Below are positions 28,366 to 36,877 of a stretch of DNA of 64,000 nucleotides, in pieces. The notes below the pieces were generated by a model, which worked only from the letters and a program-made list of their open reading frames with translations, ran no database searches and was not told the DNA's origin. Position 1 is the stretch's first letter, and each line of letters opens with the position of its first letter. The DNA comes from Streptomyces sp. P3 (GTDB taxonomy: Bacteria > Actinomycetota > Actinomycetes > Streptomycetales > Streptomycetaceae), in assembly GCA_016893485.2 (NCBI GenBank), contig JAFEKX020000001.1:4960001-5024000 (forward strand), read 5' to 3'. Made by a program: the position numbers and the translations under genes.

Positions 28366-28800
28366 GTGGCGATCCCCGCACAGTTGCGACCTGTGACGGC
28401 CGCGGCGCAGGTACGTGCCGGGGTGACCTGGGCACAGGCAGGACCCGTGGCGGTCCCCGTGCGGCTACGGCCGGTGGCGGACGCCGCGTCGCTTCGCGCC
28501 GCTACAGGCGCCGCGCCGCTGAGTCCCCCGACGGCCTCTGCGCAGACCCGTTCCGTGGCGACCCCGGCGCAGCCACGCCCCGCAACGGACGCCGCGCAGC
28601 TACGACCCGAGGTAGACGCCGCGCAGCCACGTCCCATGGCGGCCTCCGCGCAAACCCGTTCCCTGGCAACTCCGGCGCGCCTAAGCCCCGTAGGGGCTCC
28701 AGCGCAGCTCCGACCGGTGGCGGATGCCCCGCCGCTACGCCCCGCCACAGACACCCCGCCGCTACGCCCCATGACAACCGCCGCGCGACCCGCCCTGTCG
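28366..28800 (+). repeat. Degenerate 27-nt (9-residue) repeats upstream of ssgR
   Basis: From the GTG at 28366 the frame reads as about fifteen 9-residue units: VATPAQPRP, ATDAAQLRP, EVDAAQPRP, MAASAQTRS, LATPARLSP, VGAPAQLRP, VADAPPLRP, ATDTPPLRP and others. The 27-base period is a multiple of three and the frame stays open throughout. It could be an extended N-terminus of SsgR or a separate repeat protein, or simply minisatellite DNA. I cannot decide. Confidence 0.6.
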
Positions 28801-28873
28801 CGGCACCGCCGCAACAGCGTTCCGTTGGGACCGTCGCCGGCGGCGGGTCGTCGATCCGCAGCCGTCCGCTGCC

Positions 28874-29617
28874 ACGCTCATCGGGTCCGTTCAACGGGCC
28901 ATGCGGCTGCTGGAGTCCGTCGCAGCGCACGAGCACGGGGGCGCCCGCCAAGCAGCTGGCCCGGGAGACCGGCCTCGCTCTTCCCACCGCCTACCACCTG
29001 CTGCGCACCCTCGTGCACGAGGGCTATCTCCGGCGTGACAAGGGGTTGTTCTTCCTCGGGGGGAGGCGGCTGCGCGGCTGAGTAGCAGCGGGGCGCAGGA
29101 GAAACGTCGCAGCACGATCGTCGACGCGCTGGCAGGTTGGCGGGATTCGATCGGTGTGCCGGTGTACTACGCGACGTACCGCGACGGCGAGATCGAGGTC
29201 ATGTGCGTCTCCGACACCGTCGGCAACCCGGCGGTCGAGGAGTGGGCGGACTTCCGTGAGACAGGGCACGCGCACGCGATCGGGCAGTGTCTGCTGGCCC
29301 AGTTGGACGAGGACGCCCGCCGCGACCACCTCGACCGGTACCCCGTGCGGTCCCTCACCCCGTACACCGTGCGGGACGACCACGCCCTGCTGCGGCGCCT
29401 GGAACGCATGGGGCGCATGGAACTGGTGGTGGAGCGTCAGGAGTACGCGCTGGGCACGGTCTGCGCGGCTGTCCCGATCACGCTCGGCACCACGGCGGCC
29501 ACGATGGCCATGTCCCTGCCCTCGCATCAAGCCGGACGACTGCTCACCGCGGCACGGCAGTTGCAGGCCGAGGTCGGCAGGCTGCTGGGGTCGCTCGCGC
29601 TCTCTATCAGTATCTGA
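28874..29617 (+). CDS. ssgR: IclR-family regulator SsgR
   Basis: Regulator of ssgA in sporulation-specific cell division. The HTH domain reads TLIGSVQRAMRLLESVAAHE, then APAKQLARETGLALPTAYHL and LVHEGYLRRDKGLFFLG. After a G-run break near 29060 the effector domain runs RLSSSGAQEKRRSTIVDALA, VPVYYATYRDGEIEVMCVSD and LLGSLALSISI. A further break lies near 28945 (one G too many). The start codon is uncertain because the frame changes again between 28820 and 28874; the coordinate given is the first residue I recognise. Identity rests on the IclR fold directly upstream of ssgA. Confidence 0.8.
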
Positions 29618-29716
29618 AAACTTACTCCTTGTGATCTAACGTGTACGTTCAGCAATATTCCTTCAGTGTCACGGGGATCATTACCGGCCAGTCGACGGCA
29701 ATTGACGGGATAGGCG

Positions 29717-30154
29717 ATGCACGAGTCCGTACAGGCAGAGGTCATGATGAGCTTCCTCGTCTCCGAGGAGCTCTCCTTCCGCATCCCGGTCGAGTTGCGC
29801 TACGAGACGTCCGATCCGTACGCCGTGCGGCTGACCTTCCATTTGCCGGGCGACGCCCCGGTGACCTGGGCCTTCGGCCGCGAGCTGCTGATCGACGGGC
29901 TGGGCATGGCGTGCGGGGAGGGCGACGTGCGGATCGAGCCCGTCGACCCCGAGACGCTGGGCGAGGTACTGATCCGGCTTCAGGTGGGCAGCGACCAGGC
30001 GCTGTTCCGCACCGGGGCGGCTCCGCTCGTGGCGTTTCTCGACCGCACCGACCGGCTGGTTCCGCTCGGTCAGGAGGCCGCCCTCGCGGACTTCGACACC
30101 CACCTCGACGAGGCACTGGACCGCATCCTGGCGGAGGAACAGAGCGCGGGGTGA
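29717..30154 (+). CDS. ssgA: Sporulation and cell-division protein SsgA
   Basis: A 145-residue SALP-family protein, MHESVQAEVMMSFLVSEELS, with YETSDPYAVRLTFHLPGDAP, VTWAFGRELLIDGLG and the end DEALDRILAEEQSAG. It closely follows the SsgA of other streptomycetes. SsgA activates sporulation septation and helps place FtsZ and SsgB. A 99-bp gap after ssgR holds its promoter; SsgR is the known activator. Confidence 0.93.
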   Translation: MHESVQAEVMMSFLVSEELSFRIPVELRYETSDPYAVRLTFHLPGDAPVTWAFGRELLIDGLGMACGEGDVRIEPVDPETLGEVLIRLQVGSDQALFRTGAAPLVAFLDRTDRLVPLGQEAALADFDTHLDEALDRILAEEQSAG

Positions 30155-30614
30155 CGCGTTGTCGCCGTGGCGGGGCGGGAGTTGGCGTAACGCTTCGCCA
30201 CGTGTCCTGGAGTCATTGACCCCCTGGACGCCGTAGTGCCCTGGACGCGCTGTGAGCCCTGAAGGTCCGTTGAGGGCCGAGGGTTTCCCCAGGGGCCTGG
30301 AGTTCCGCAGTAACGCTTCTGCGCGGCTCCCTGGGGCGGTTCCAGCTGCCTGCGGTGCTTGCCGGTGCGGTGCGGTGCAGTGCAGTGCAGTGCAGTGCGG
30401 TGCAGTGCGGTGGGGTGGGATGCGGTGCGGTGGGGTGGGATGCGGTGCGGTGGGATGCGGTGCGGTCCGGTGCTTGCGGGCCTCAGGGGTTGCGGAACCT
30501 CAGCGTTTAGGGCGTCTGAGGGTTGCGGAATCTCATCGCTTCGGGTGCGAGTGGTAGCGAAGCCTCCGTGCCGGCGTCGCCCCCGGGGCTGCGTCGACTC
30601 AGAGCTAGTGCCCC
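30155..30614. repeat. Convergent gap with GTGCG/GTGCA microsatellite
   Basis: 460 bases with no gene. At 30364-30471 the + strand is a run of GGTGC/AGTGC pentamers drifting into GGTGGGAT units. The tract is G-rich on one strand. A short GGGTTGCGGAA element repeats around 30485 and 30520. Confidence 0.7.
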
Positions 30615-32162
30615 TCAGTGCTTACGGCGTCGGCCCTTCCCGCCGCGTGCCGCCGCGGGCTTGGCGCTCGGCGCTGCCGTGGACGTCATAGCCGAACCGG
30701 CCGAACCGGCCGCACTCGTCGCCGCACCCGCCGCACCCGCCGAACCAGCCATCCCGGCCGGAACCGCCTCGCGCCCCGGCCGGTCCGCCGAGACGACCAG
30801 GGCCGCGAGAGCCGTCGTGACCGGTACCGACGCGACCAGGCCGATCGAGCCGACCAGCGTGCGGACGATCTCCTCGGCGACCAACTCGCTGTTGGCGACC
30901 GCGCCCACGCTGCTCTGGGCGATGGAGAAGAGCAGCAGCAGCGGCAGCGCGGCGCCCGCGTAGGCGAGGACGAGGGTGTTGACGACGGAGGCGATGTGGT
31001 CGCGGCCGATGCGGATGCCGGCGCGGTACAGCCCGCGCCAGCCCATCGACGGGTTGGCCTCGTGCAGTTCCCAGACCGCCGAGGTCTGGGTGACCGTCAC
31101 ATCGTCGAGCACGCCGAGCGAACCGATGATGACGCCGGCGAGCAGCAGACCGCTCATGTCGATCGACGGGTACAACCCGTGGATCAGGCCCGTGTTGTCG
31201 TCCGTGTTGCCGGTCAGCGCGGCCCAGCCGATGAACACCGAGCCCAGGACGCCGATCAGTACCAGTGACATCAGGGTGCCGAGCACCGCCACGGACGTAC
31301 GGGCCGACAGGCCGTGGCACATGTAGAGGGCGATCAGCATGATGGCGCTCGAACCGACCACCGCCACGATCAGCGGGTTCGAGCCGTGCAGGATCGCGGG
31401 CAGGATGAAGAAGTTCAGGATCATGAAGCTGATGGCCAGCGCGATCAGCGCCATGACTCCGCGCAGTCGGCCCACCACCACGACGGCCAGCGCGAAGATC
31501 CCGGCGAGCAGCGCCATCGGGAACTTACGGTTCACATCGGTGACGGAGTACTGCAGATCCCTGGGTGCCGAGGGTTCGTACGCGACGACGACCTTCTCGC
31601 CCTGATGCAACTGCCGTGACTGGTCGGGCTGGACGATCTCCGTGAACGTACGGCCCTTGTCCTTGCCGGTGGAGACCGTGACCGTGGCCTTCTTGCAGGT
31701 ACCGGCCGCTTCCTGTGCCGCCGAGGAGCCCTCGGCGGTGGAGGTGTCCCCGGTCGAGCCGCCGCCGGATGCGTTCACCGACGCGCAGCTCACGCTGACG
31801 ACCTTGGTGACCGTCGCCTGCTGGGTCTGCCGGTCGAAGCCGACGCCGGTGCGCTTGTGCGAGGGGGCGCCTCCGGGCCACAACACCACCATGCCGACCA
31901 CGACCGCCACGGTGAACGGGATCAGGATCGCCGCGATGACTTTCCGCAGATGGCGAGAGACGGGCGCGGCGGGACCGTGGCTGTGCGAATGACCGTGCCC
32001 ACCGCTTCCACCGGAACCGTTCCCACCGGCCGCACCGGAACCGTGGCCGCCGTCGTCCCGCGCTCCATGGTCGTGCCCGGAACCGTGGTCGTCGCCGGAT
32101 CCATGGTCGTGGCCATGGGGCGGCCCGGTCGGCGGGTACGGGGGCTGCTGTGTCGTGGTCAC
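30615..32162 (-). CDS. YibE/F-family membrane protein
   Basis: About 515 residues from the GTG at 32162 (VTTTQQPPYPPTGPPHGHDH; an ATG at 32195 is possible). The N-terminus is very rich in His, Gly and Asp (HGHDHGSGDD, GHGHSHSHG), suggesting metal binding. One helix, an extracytoplasmic domain, then seven or so helices with LPAILHGSNPLIVAVVGSSA and the YibE/F hallmark GVLDDVTVTQTSAVWELHEA. The C-terminus is Ala/Gly-rich then basic (GGKGRRRKH). A transport role is suspected for the family but unproven. Confidence 0.85.
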   Translation of the reverse strand: MTTTQQPPYPPTGPPHGHDHGSGDDHGSGHDHGARDDGGHGSGAAGGNGSGGSGGHGHSHSHGPAAPVSRHLRKVIAAILIPFTVAVVVGMVVLWPGGAPSHKRTGVGFDRQTQQATVTKVVSVSCASVNASGGGSTGDTSTAEGSSAAQEAAGTCKKATVTVSTGKDKGRTFTEIVQPDQSRQLHQGEKVVVAYEPSAPRDLQYSVTDVNRKFPMALLAGIFALAVVVVGRLRGVMALIALAISFMILNFFILPAILHGSNPLIVAVVGSSAIMLIALYMCHGLSARTSVAVLGTLMSLVLIGVLGSVFIGWAALTGNTDDNTGLIHGLYPSIDMSGLLLAGVIIGSLGVLDDVTVTQTSAVWELHEANPSMGWRGLYRAGIRIGRDHIASVVNTLVLAYAGAALPLLLLFSIAQSSVGAVANSELVAEEIVRTLVGSIGLVASVPVTTALAALVVSADRPGREAVPAGMAGSAGAAGAATSAAGSAGSAMTSTAAPSAKPAAARGGKGRRRKH

Positions 32163-32295
32163 CGCCCGATCATCGCAAGAACGCCGGAGGCCCACTGTTC
32201 ACCGCGCCACTTATGGCGCTAGCGTGGAGGCACCTTTGCACACGCGGGAGCTCGGAGCACCGGGCTGAGAGGGCGCTGACCTTCGTCTCTGCGAT

Positions 32296-32309
32296 GTTTC
32301 ACGGGAAAC
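32296..32309. promoter_or_regulatory. parS-like palindrome inside riboswitch
   Basis: GTTTCACGGGAAAC, one mismatch to parS, inside the P3 region of the thiC riboswitch. Confidence 0.6.
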
Positions 32310-32328
32310 GTCACCTGAATCGAGTGAT

Positions 32329-32342
32329 GTTTCACATGAAAC
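32329..32342. promoter_or_regulatory. parS-like palindrome inside riboswitch (second)
   Basis: GTTTCACATGAAAC, one mismatch to parS, 33 bases from the first and still inside the riboswitch. Confidence 0.6.
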
Positions 32343-32415
32343 ATCGGCTGACGGAAGCCGCTGCGTCGACCGCCGAACCTGTTACCGGGTAATGCCGGCG
32401 TAGGGAGTAGGTCTC

Positions 32416-34251
32416 ATGACCAACAAGGACGCACGCACGCCTGCCTCCAGCCAGGACGAACAGCCCATTCCGGGCGAGGAGTCCGCACGGGCCGAACAGC
32501 CCACGGAGGCCGGGAAGTCCATCGGCTGGCACAAGGGGTACGTCGCGGGCTCGCGCCCCGATCTACGGGTGCCGGTCCGTCAGGTGCACCTCACCAACGG
32601 GGAGTCGGTGACGCTGTACGACACATCGGGCCCGTACACCGATCCGCTCGTCGACACCGATGTCCGCAGGGGACTGGCACCGCTGCGGGAGAACTGGATC
32701 ATCGCCCGCGGCGACACCGAGGAGTACGCAGGCCGGCCCGTCCGCCCTGAAGACGACGGAATCAAGCACACCTCACCGCGCGGCGGACTGCGCAACCTGG
32801 ACGCGGTCTTCCCGGGGCGCCCCGGCAGCCGCGCCGAGGCCGTGACGGTACGGCGGTCACGCAACTCGCCTATGCGCGACGGGGCGAGATCACCCCGAGA
32901 TGGAGTTCGTGGCCGTACGCGAGAACGTCGAGGCCGAGGTCGTCCGGGAGGAGATCGCGGCCGGGCGGGCGGTGCTGCCCGCCAACGTGAACCACCCCGA
33001 GATCGAGCCGATGATCATCGGCAAGCGGTTCCTGGTGAAGGTCAACGCCAACATAGGGAATTCCGCGGTCACTTCCTCCATCGAGGAGGAGGTCGACAAG
33101 ATGACCTGGGCGACGCGATGGGGCGCCGACACGGTCATGGACCTGTCCACCGGCCGCAACATCCACACCACGCGCGAGTGGGTGCTGCGCAACTCCCCGT
33201 CCCCATCGGCACGGTCCCGCTCTACCAGGCGCTCGAAAAGGTCGACGGCCGCGCCGAGGAGCTGACCTGGGAGATCTACAAGGACACGGTCGTCGAACAG
33301 GCCGAACAGGGCGTGGACTACATGACCGTCCACGCGGGGGTGCGGCTGCCGTTCGTACCGCTGACGGCGAACCGCAAGACGGGCATCGTCTCGCGCGGCG
33401 GCTCGATCATGGCGGCCTGGTGCCTAGCGCACCACAAGGAATCGTTTCTGTACGAGAACTTCGAGGAACTGTGCGAGATCCTCGCCGCCTACGACGTCAC
33501 GTACTCGCTCGGCGACGGCCTGCGGCCCGGTTCGATCGCGGACGCCAACGACGAGGCGCAGTTCGCGGAATTGCGGACGCTCGGGGAACTCAACACGATC
33601 GCGAAGCGTTTCAATGTACAGACGATGATCGAGGGCCCGGGACACGTCCCGATGCACAAGATCAAGGAAAACATCGACCTTCAGCAGGAGATCTGTGATG
33701 AAGCTCCGTTCTATACGCTCGGCCCGCTGACGACGGACGTCGCGCCTGCGTACGACCACATCACCTCCGGCATCGGTGCCGCGATGATCGCCTGGTGGGG
33801 CACGGCCATGCTCTGTTATGTCACGCCCAAGGAGCACTTGGGCCTGCCCAATCGTGACGACGTCAAGACCGGCGTCATCACCTACAAGATCGCCGCCCAC
33901 GCAGCCGACCTCGCCAAGGGGCATCCCGGTGCACAGGTATGGGACGACGCGCTGTCCGACGCCCGCTTCGAGTTCCGCTGGGAGGACCAGTTCAACCTGG
34001 CCCTCGACCCGGACACGGCACGGGAGTTCCACGACGAGACACTTCCGGCCGAGCCCGCCAAGACCGCTCACTTCTGCTCGATGTGCGGGCCGAAGTTCTG
34101 CTCGATGAAGATTAGCCAAAGCATCACAGCGCAGTTCGGCGGTACGGCGGCTGCGGGGGCGACGGCTGAGGAGGTCGCTGAGGGGATGCTGCAGAAGTCG
34201 AAGGAGTTCGCGGCGGCGGGCAACCGGGTGTACCTGCCGATGGCCGACTGA
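32416..34251 (+). CDS. thiC: Phosphomethylpyrimidine synthase ThiC
   Basis: Radical-SAM enzyme making the thiamine pyrimidine (HMP-P) from aminoimidazole ribotide. It starts MTNKDARTPASSQDEQPIPG. Conserved blocks include NVNHPEIEPMIIGKRFLVKV, HTTREWVLRNSPVPIGTVPL and GLRPGSIADANDEAQFAELR. The cluster cysteines are in HFCSMCGPKFCSMKIS. Three one-base losses are visible (about 32830, 32890 and 33190; frames 1 to 0 to 2 to 1), each rescued by one base. After MKIS the tail (QSITAQFGGTAAAGATAEEV) differs from the usual QDIRREHG. The usual tail is found 1039 bases downstream. Controlled by the TPP riboswitch. Confidence 0.95.
   Translation: MTNKDARTPASSQDEQPIPGEESARAEQPTEAGKSIGWHKGYVAGSRPDLRVPVRQVHLTNGESVTLYDTSGPYTDPLVDTDVRRGLAPLRENWIIARGDTEEYAGRPVRPEDDGIKHTSPRGGLRNLDAVFPGRPGSRAEAVTVRRSRNSPMRDGARSPRDGVRGRTRERRGRGRPGGDRGRAGGAARQREPPRDRADDHRQAVPGEGQRQHREFRGHFLHRGGGRQDDLGDAMGRRHGHGPVHRPQHPHHARVGAAQLPVPIGTVPLYQALEKVDGRAEELTWEIYKDTVVEQAEQGVDYMTVHAGVRLPFVPLTANRKTGIVSRGGSIMAAWCLAHHKESFLYENFEELCEILAAYDVTYSLGDGLRPGSIADANDEAQFAELRTLGELNTIAKRFNVQTMIEGPGHVPMHKIKENIDLQQEICDEAPFYTLGPLTTDVAPAYDHITSGIGAAMIAWWGTAMLCYVTPKEHLGLPNRDDVKTGVITYKIAAHAADLAKGHPGAQVWDDALSDARFEFRWEDQFNLALDPDTAREFHDETLPAEPAKTAHFCSMCGPKFCSMKISQSITAQFGGTAAAGATAEEVAEGMLQKSKEFAAAGNRVYLPMAD
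34105..34251 (+). repeat. Direct repeat, copy 1: thiC 3' end in use
   Basis: The last 48 codons of thiC. It shares CTCGATGAAGAT at its left end with the orphan copy, and the final 50 bases before the last few codons are identical to it (encoding QKSKEFAAAGNRVYLP). The middle part diverges and is six codons longer. Confidence 0.8.
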
Positions 34252-34262
34252 CGATGGGAGAG

Positions 34263-34301
34263 GGCGGTGCTCCACAGGTGTGGCGCACTCGGAGCACCGC
34301 C
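34263..34301. terminator. Hairpin after thiC
   Basis: 11-bp stem GGCGGTGCTCC/GGAGCACCGCC with a 17-base loop, between thiC and the convergent lipoprotein gene. Confidence 0.7.
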
Positions 34302-34307
34302 TCCTGC

Positions 34308-35039
34308 TCACTGCCGTTGAGCGTTCTGCAGGCGCTTGACCTGCTTTGCGATCAGATCGGGTGGGAAGGCTGCCTGTTTGTCGATTTCTGTCGCGGTGAA
34401 CACTGCGATGGCGCTGCCCACCTGGACCACCACGTGGTCATCGTGGCGGACACGGCCGTCGTCCATCGGAGACTCAAGTCTGTACCGCACGGCCTTGTCT
34501 CCGACACGAGGTGAGCTCTCGACTGCCAGCTTCGATCGGTATTTGCCGGCATAGCTGGTCCCAGTGAAAGATCTGCACGCCTTGAGTCCCTCACCGAGTC
34601 GGCTGAAGGCGGCTTGTGCTTCCGCTCCCTTGTATGCGGCGAGGGTCGATCCGCCGGGGAGGACGTTGTCCTTCCAATTGAAGATCTGATCCACGACAGA
34701 GGACGCGTCCTCGGCGTTGGTGATGTCCAAGACCTGCTCGCATGCCGGGTCTGAGACCGGAGGGAATGTCGAGCGGCTGGTCTTTGACTTACGGTCGACG
34801 ACGGGGATCGCACCCTCGTACGCCTGGGGCACCTCTCCCTCCCGGAAGGTGAGGGTCTTGAGTTCGCTCACGCTCAGGGGACGCCCGGTCTTCGGGACTG
34901 AGGCCTTTGCCCGCGGAGTCCCGGCAGAGGCACTCGACTCCCGATCCGTACCGCAGGCGCTCACACATAGCGATCCTGCCAGCAGTGCACCGAACATGAT
35001 GACGCTCGGTGTTCTTGTCGGCCGTTTCCCCGTTGGCAT
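34308..35039 (-). CDS. Putative lipoprotein, lower G+C (cassette gene)
   Basis: A 243-residue protein starting MPTGKRPTRTPSVIMFGALL, with a lipobox at LCVSAC-G, so it is predicted to be lipidated and exposed at the cell surface. Mature part: FREGEVPQAYEGAIPVVDRK, a cysteine pair (PACEQV and KACRSF) and DHVVVQVGSAIAVFTATEID near the end. It resembles small extracellular sensor-like domains, but I do not recognise a family. A 60-base sample is about 60% G+C, well below the neighbours. It sits alone between the two copies of the thiC 3' end, which suggests it came in by transfer. Confidence 0.75.
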   Translation of the reverse strand: MPTGKRPTRTPSVIMFGALLAGSLCVSACGTDRESSASAGTPRAKASVPKTGRPLSVSELKTLTFREGEVPQAYEGAIPVVDRKSKTSRSTFPPVSDPACEQVLDITNAEDASSVVDQIFNWKDNVLPGGSTLAAYKGAEAQAAFSRLGEGLKACRSFTGTSYAGKYRSKLAVESSPRVGDKAVRYRLESPMDDGRVRHDDHVVVQVGSAIAVFTATEIDKQAAFPPDLIAKQVKRLQNAQRQ

Positions 35040-35143
35040 GTACCCCCAGAGGCGTGAAATGAGGGGCAGAGACTAGATGGAGAACTCCTCGTCCCACAAG
35101 CCACGATCTCGACGCTGATTTGTCCGGTCTGGTCAAGTCCTCG

Positions 35144-35272
35144 ATGAAGATCTCCCATGACATCCGCCGCGAACACGGCGGAAGCCGGGAGGAGATCGAG
35201 GTCGGGATGGAGCAGAAGTCGAAGGAGTTCGCGGCGGCGGGCAACCGGGTGTACCTGCCGATCGCAGACTGA
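35144..35272 (+). pseudogene. Orphan native thiC 3' end (direct repeat, copy 2)
   Basis: The frame from 35144 reads MKISHDIRREHGGSREEIEV, GMEQKSKEFAAAGNRVYLPI, AD and a stop: the last 42 residues of a typical streptomycete ThiC. Nothing of thiC precedes it. It appears to be the original 3' end, displaced by an insertion that gave thiC a new tail. Confidence 0.8.
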
Positions 35273-35280
35273 CGACGACC

Positions 35281-35336
35281 GGCTAGTTCCTCGGCGAACT
35301 CACGGCGGGGCTAGTTCCTCGGTGAACTCGCGGCGG
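35281..35336. repeat. 28-bp tandem duplication at a gene end
   Basis: Two copies (35281-35308 and 35309-35336), differing at two positions, each beginning GGCTAGTTCCTCGG. The second copy holds the stop codon and last codons of the serine hydrolase gene. It lies 8 bases from the orphan thiC tail. Confidence 0.85.
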
Positions 35337-36549
35337 GCTTCAGGCACAGGGCGTGGTCGACGAGGGTGCCCGTCGCGCGGTTGAGGGCGGCGAGGTCCGG
35401 CGGTGCGGTGGTGGTCGTGATGGAGACCGTCACCGCGCGCCTGCCGTCCGCGCTCACCGCGGGGCGGGTGTTGACGCCCGGTCCGTCGCCCTCGTGCATG
35501 TAGTAGAAGCCGCCACAGGACAGCGGCATCTTGCGGAGGCCGAGGCCGTAGGTACCCTCGGGCAGTTCGGCCACGTCCTCCGGATCGTCGTTCCGCGCGA
35601 CGGTCTGCCGCATCTCGCGCCACTGCTCGGCGGGGAGCAGCCGACCGTCGGCCAGGGCGCGGAAGAAGGTGTTCAGGTCGGCGGTGGTGCTCACCACACC
35701 GGAGTCGGCGGTGTGCTGGTAGCTCTGCTCGGTGACGTCGAGGCGCTTGCCGTCGGCGGTCGTCAGATACGCGTTCACATGCGGATCGGGAAGGAACGGG
35801 TTGAGCCCGGGAACGGAGGTGTTCCGCAGTCCGAGCTTCGCGATGATCCGGTGCTCGACGAGGTCCTGCCAGCTCGCGCCGCCGGCCTTCTCGGCGATCA
35901 TCCCGGCCAGCAGGTAGTTGGTGTTGGAGTACGCCCACCGGGTGGCTCCGCCCGGCTGCGGCACGAACAGCGGCCGGTGCTTCATCGCCACCGCGACCAG
36001 GTCGGCCGGGGTGTCGTTGTAGCGGTTCTCGTCGAAGTGGTTGATCAGCTGGTCCTGGATCTCCGGGTCGTCGATGTAGTCGTACAGCCCGCTGGTCTGG
36101 CGGAGGAGGTCGCGGACGGTGATGCGGCTGCCGTCGTTGCCGTTGCCCGAGACGACCGAAGGGAGCCAGTGCTCGACGGTGTCGTCGAGCGACAGCCGCT
36201 TCTCCGCGACGAGTTGGAGGACGACGGTCGCGACGAAGGTCTTGGTCGTGCTGGCCACGCGGAAGTGCGCGTTCCAGGGGACCGGGTCCGTGGAGCCGGC
36301 GGTGCGGGTGCCGATGCGGGCCATGACCGGCGCGCTGCCCGTTCCGTCGACCCTGGCCAGCACGTTCACATCGCCGCCACCGGCTTTCCGTACGGCCGCG
36401 AGGTCCTGTTGGAGTGTCTTCGCGCTGTAGGAGGGGCTCGGTGTCGGGTGTCCGGCGGTGGCGGCGGTCGCGGCCAGCGGTGTACCCAGTGAGAGCAGGG
36501 CTGCTGCCAGCGCGGCGGCGCCGGCCTTCTTCGACGACGGCATCTGCAT
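35311..36549 (-). CDS. Secreted D-alanyl-D-alanine carboxypeptidase/class C serine hydrolase
   Basis: A 412-residue protein starting MQMPSSKKAGAAALAAALLS with a Sec signal peptide (cut near ATAATAG). The SxxK motif is in FRVASTTKTFVATVVLQLV, the Tyr motif in WAYSNTNYLLAGMIAEKAGG, and the HxG-type motif in YYMHEGDGPGVNTRP. It is close to the Streptomyces R61 DD-peptidase. It trims D-Ala from wall peptides or acts on beta-lactams outside the cell. Frame intact. Confidence 0.9.
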   Translation of the reverse strand: MQMPSSKKAGAAALAAALLSLGTPLAATAATAGHPTPSPSYSAKTLQQDLAAVRKAGGGDVNVLARVDGTGSAPVMARIGTRTAGSTDPVPWNAHFRVASTTKTFVATVVLQLVAEKRLSLDDTVEHWLPSVVSGNGNDGSRITVRDLLRQTSGLYDYIDDPEIQDQLINHFDENRYNDTPADLVAVAMKHRPLFVPQPGGATRWAYSNTNYLLAGMIAEKAGGASWQDLVEHRIIAKLGLRNTSVPGLNPFLPDPHVNAYLTTADGKRLDVTEQSYQHTADSGVVSTTADLNTFFRALADGRLLPAEQWREMRQTVARNDDPEDVAELPEGTYGLGLRKMPLSCGGFYYMHEGDGPGVNTRPAVSADGRRAVTVSITTTTAPPDLAALNRATGTLVDHALCLKPAASSPRN

Positions 36550-36877
36550 GGTCGGATCCCCGGTGCTCTGGTTCTCGGTCGGTGACGATCACCAGCCAAC
36601 CGGATCTCCCGGCACGGGAGGATGGGACTGCCCTCCGAATGAGGGGTATGCCCAGCCCCCTACGGACCACGGGTTCACCCCCGCAGCCCTCCTTCGACCG
36701 CGAGGCGGGCGGCACGCGAAGCAATCCACATCGCGGACGGGCGCCCGTGGATCGGCGTTGCGGCGGGGGAGGGGGCGGAGTGCCTGCGGGGCAGTGGTGT
36801 CGGGTCGGGGCAGTGGTGTCGGGTTGGGGAAGCAGTGCGGGTCGGGGGACCAGGGGGACGAGGGGACCAGGGGAGCG
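36550..36877. other. Divergent promoter gap
   Basis: 328 bases between two divergent genes. No gene. On the right side an 18-base GGGGCAGTGGTGTCGGGT unit occurs twice (about 36778-36815), followed by G-rich GGGGACCAGGG copies that run into the ribosome site of the next gene. Confidence 0.5.

Larger units (their letters stand above)
32243..32415 (+). promoter_or_regulatory. TPP riboswitch (THI element) of thiC
   Basis: The 5' part has GGGAGCTCGG, CACCGGGCTGAGAGGG with the conserved CTGAGA at 32265-32270. The 3' part has ACCTGTTACCGGGTAATGCC then GGCGTAGGGAGT, ending just before the thiC ATG. It is expected to mask the ribosome site when thiamine pyrophosphate is bound. The variable P3 arm is unusually long and holds two parS-like palindromes. 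Confidence 0.93.

Noticed and set aside
34252..35143. Insertion sequence or transposon after thiC
   Set aside because: No transposase, no terminal inverted repeats. The direct repeats are thiC sequence, which points to site-specific or homologous recombination.
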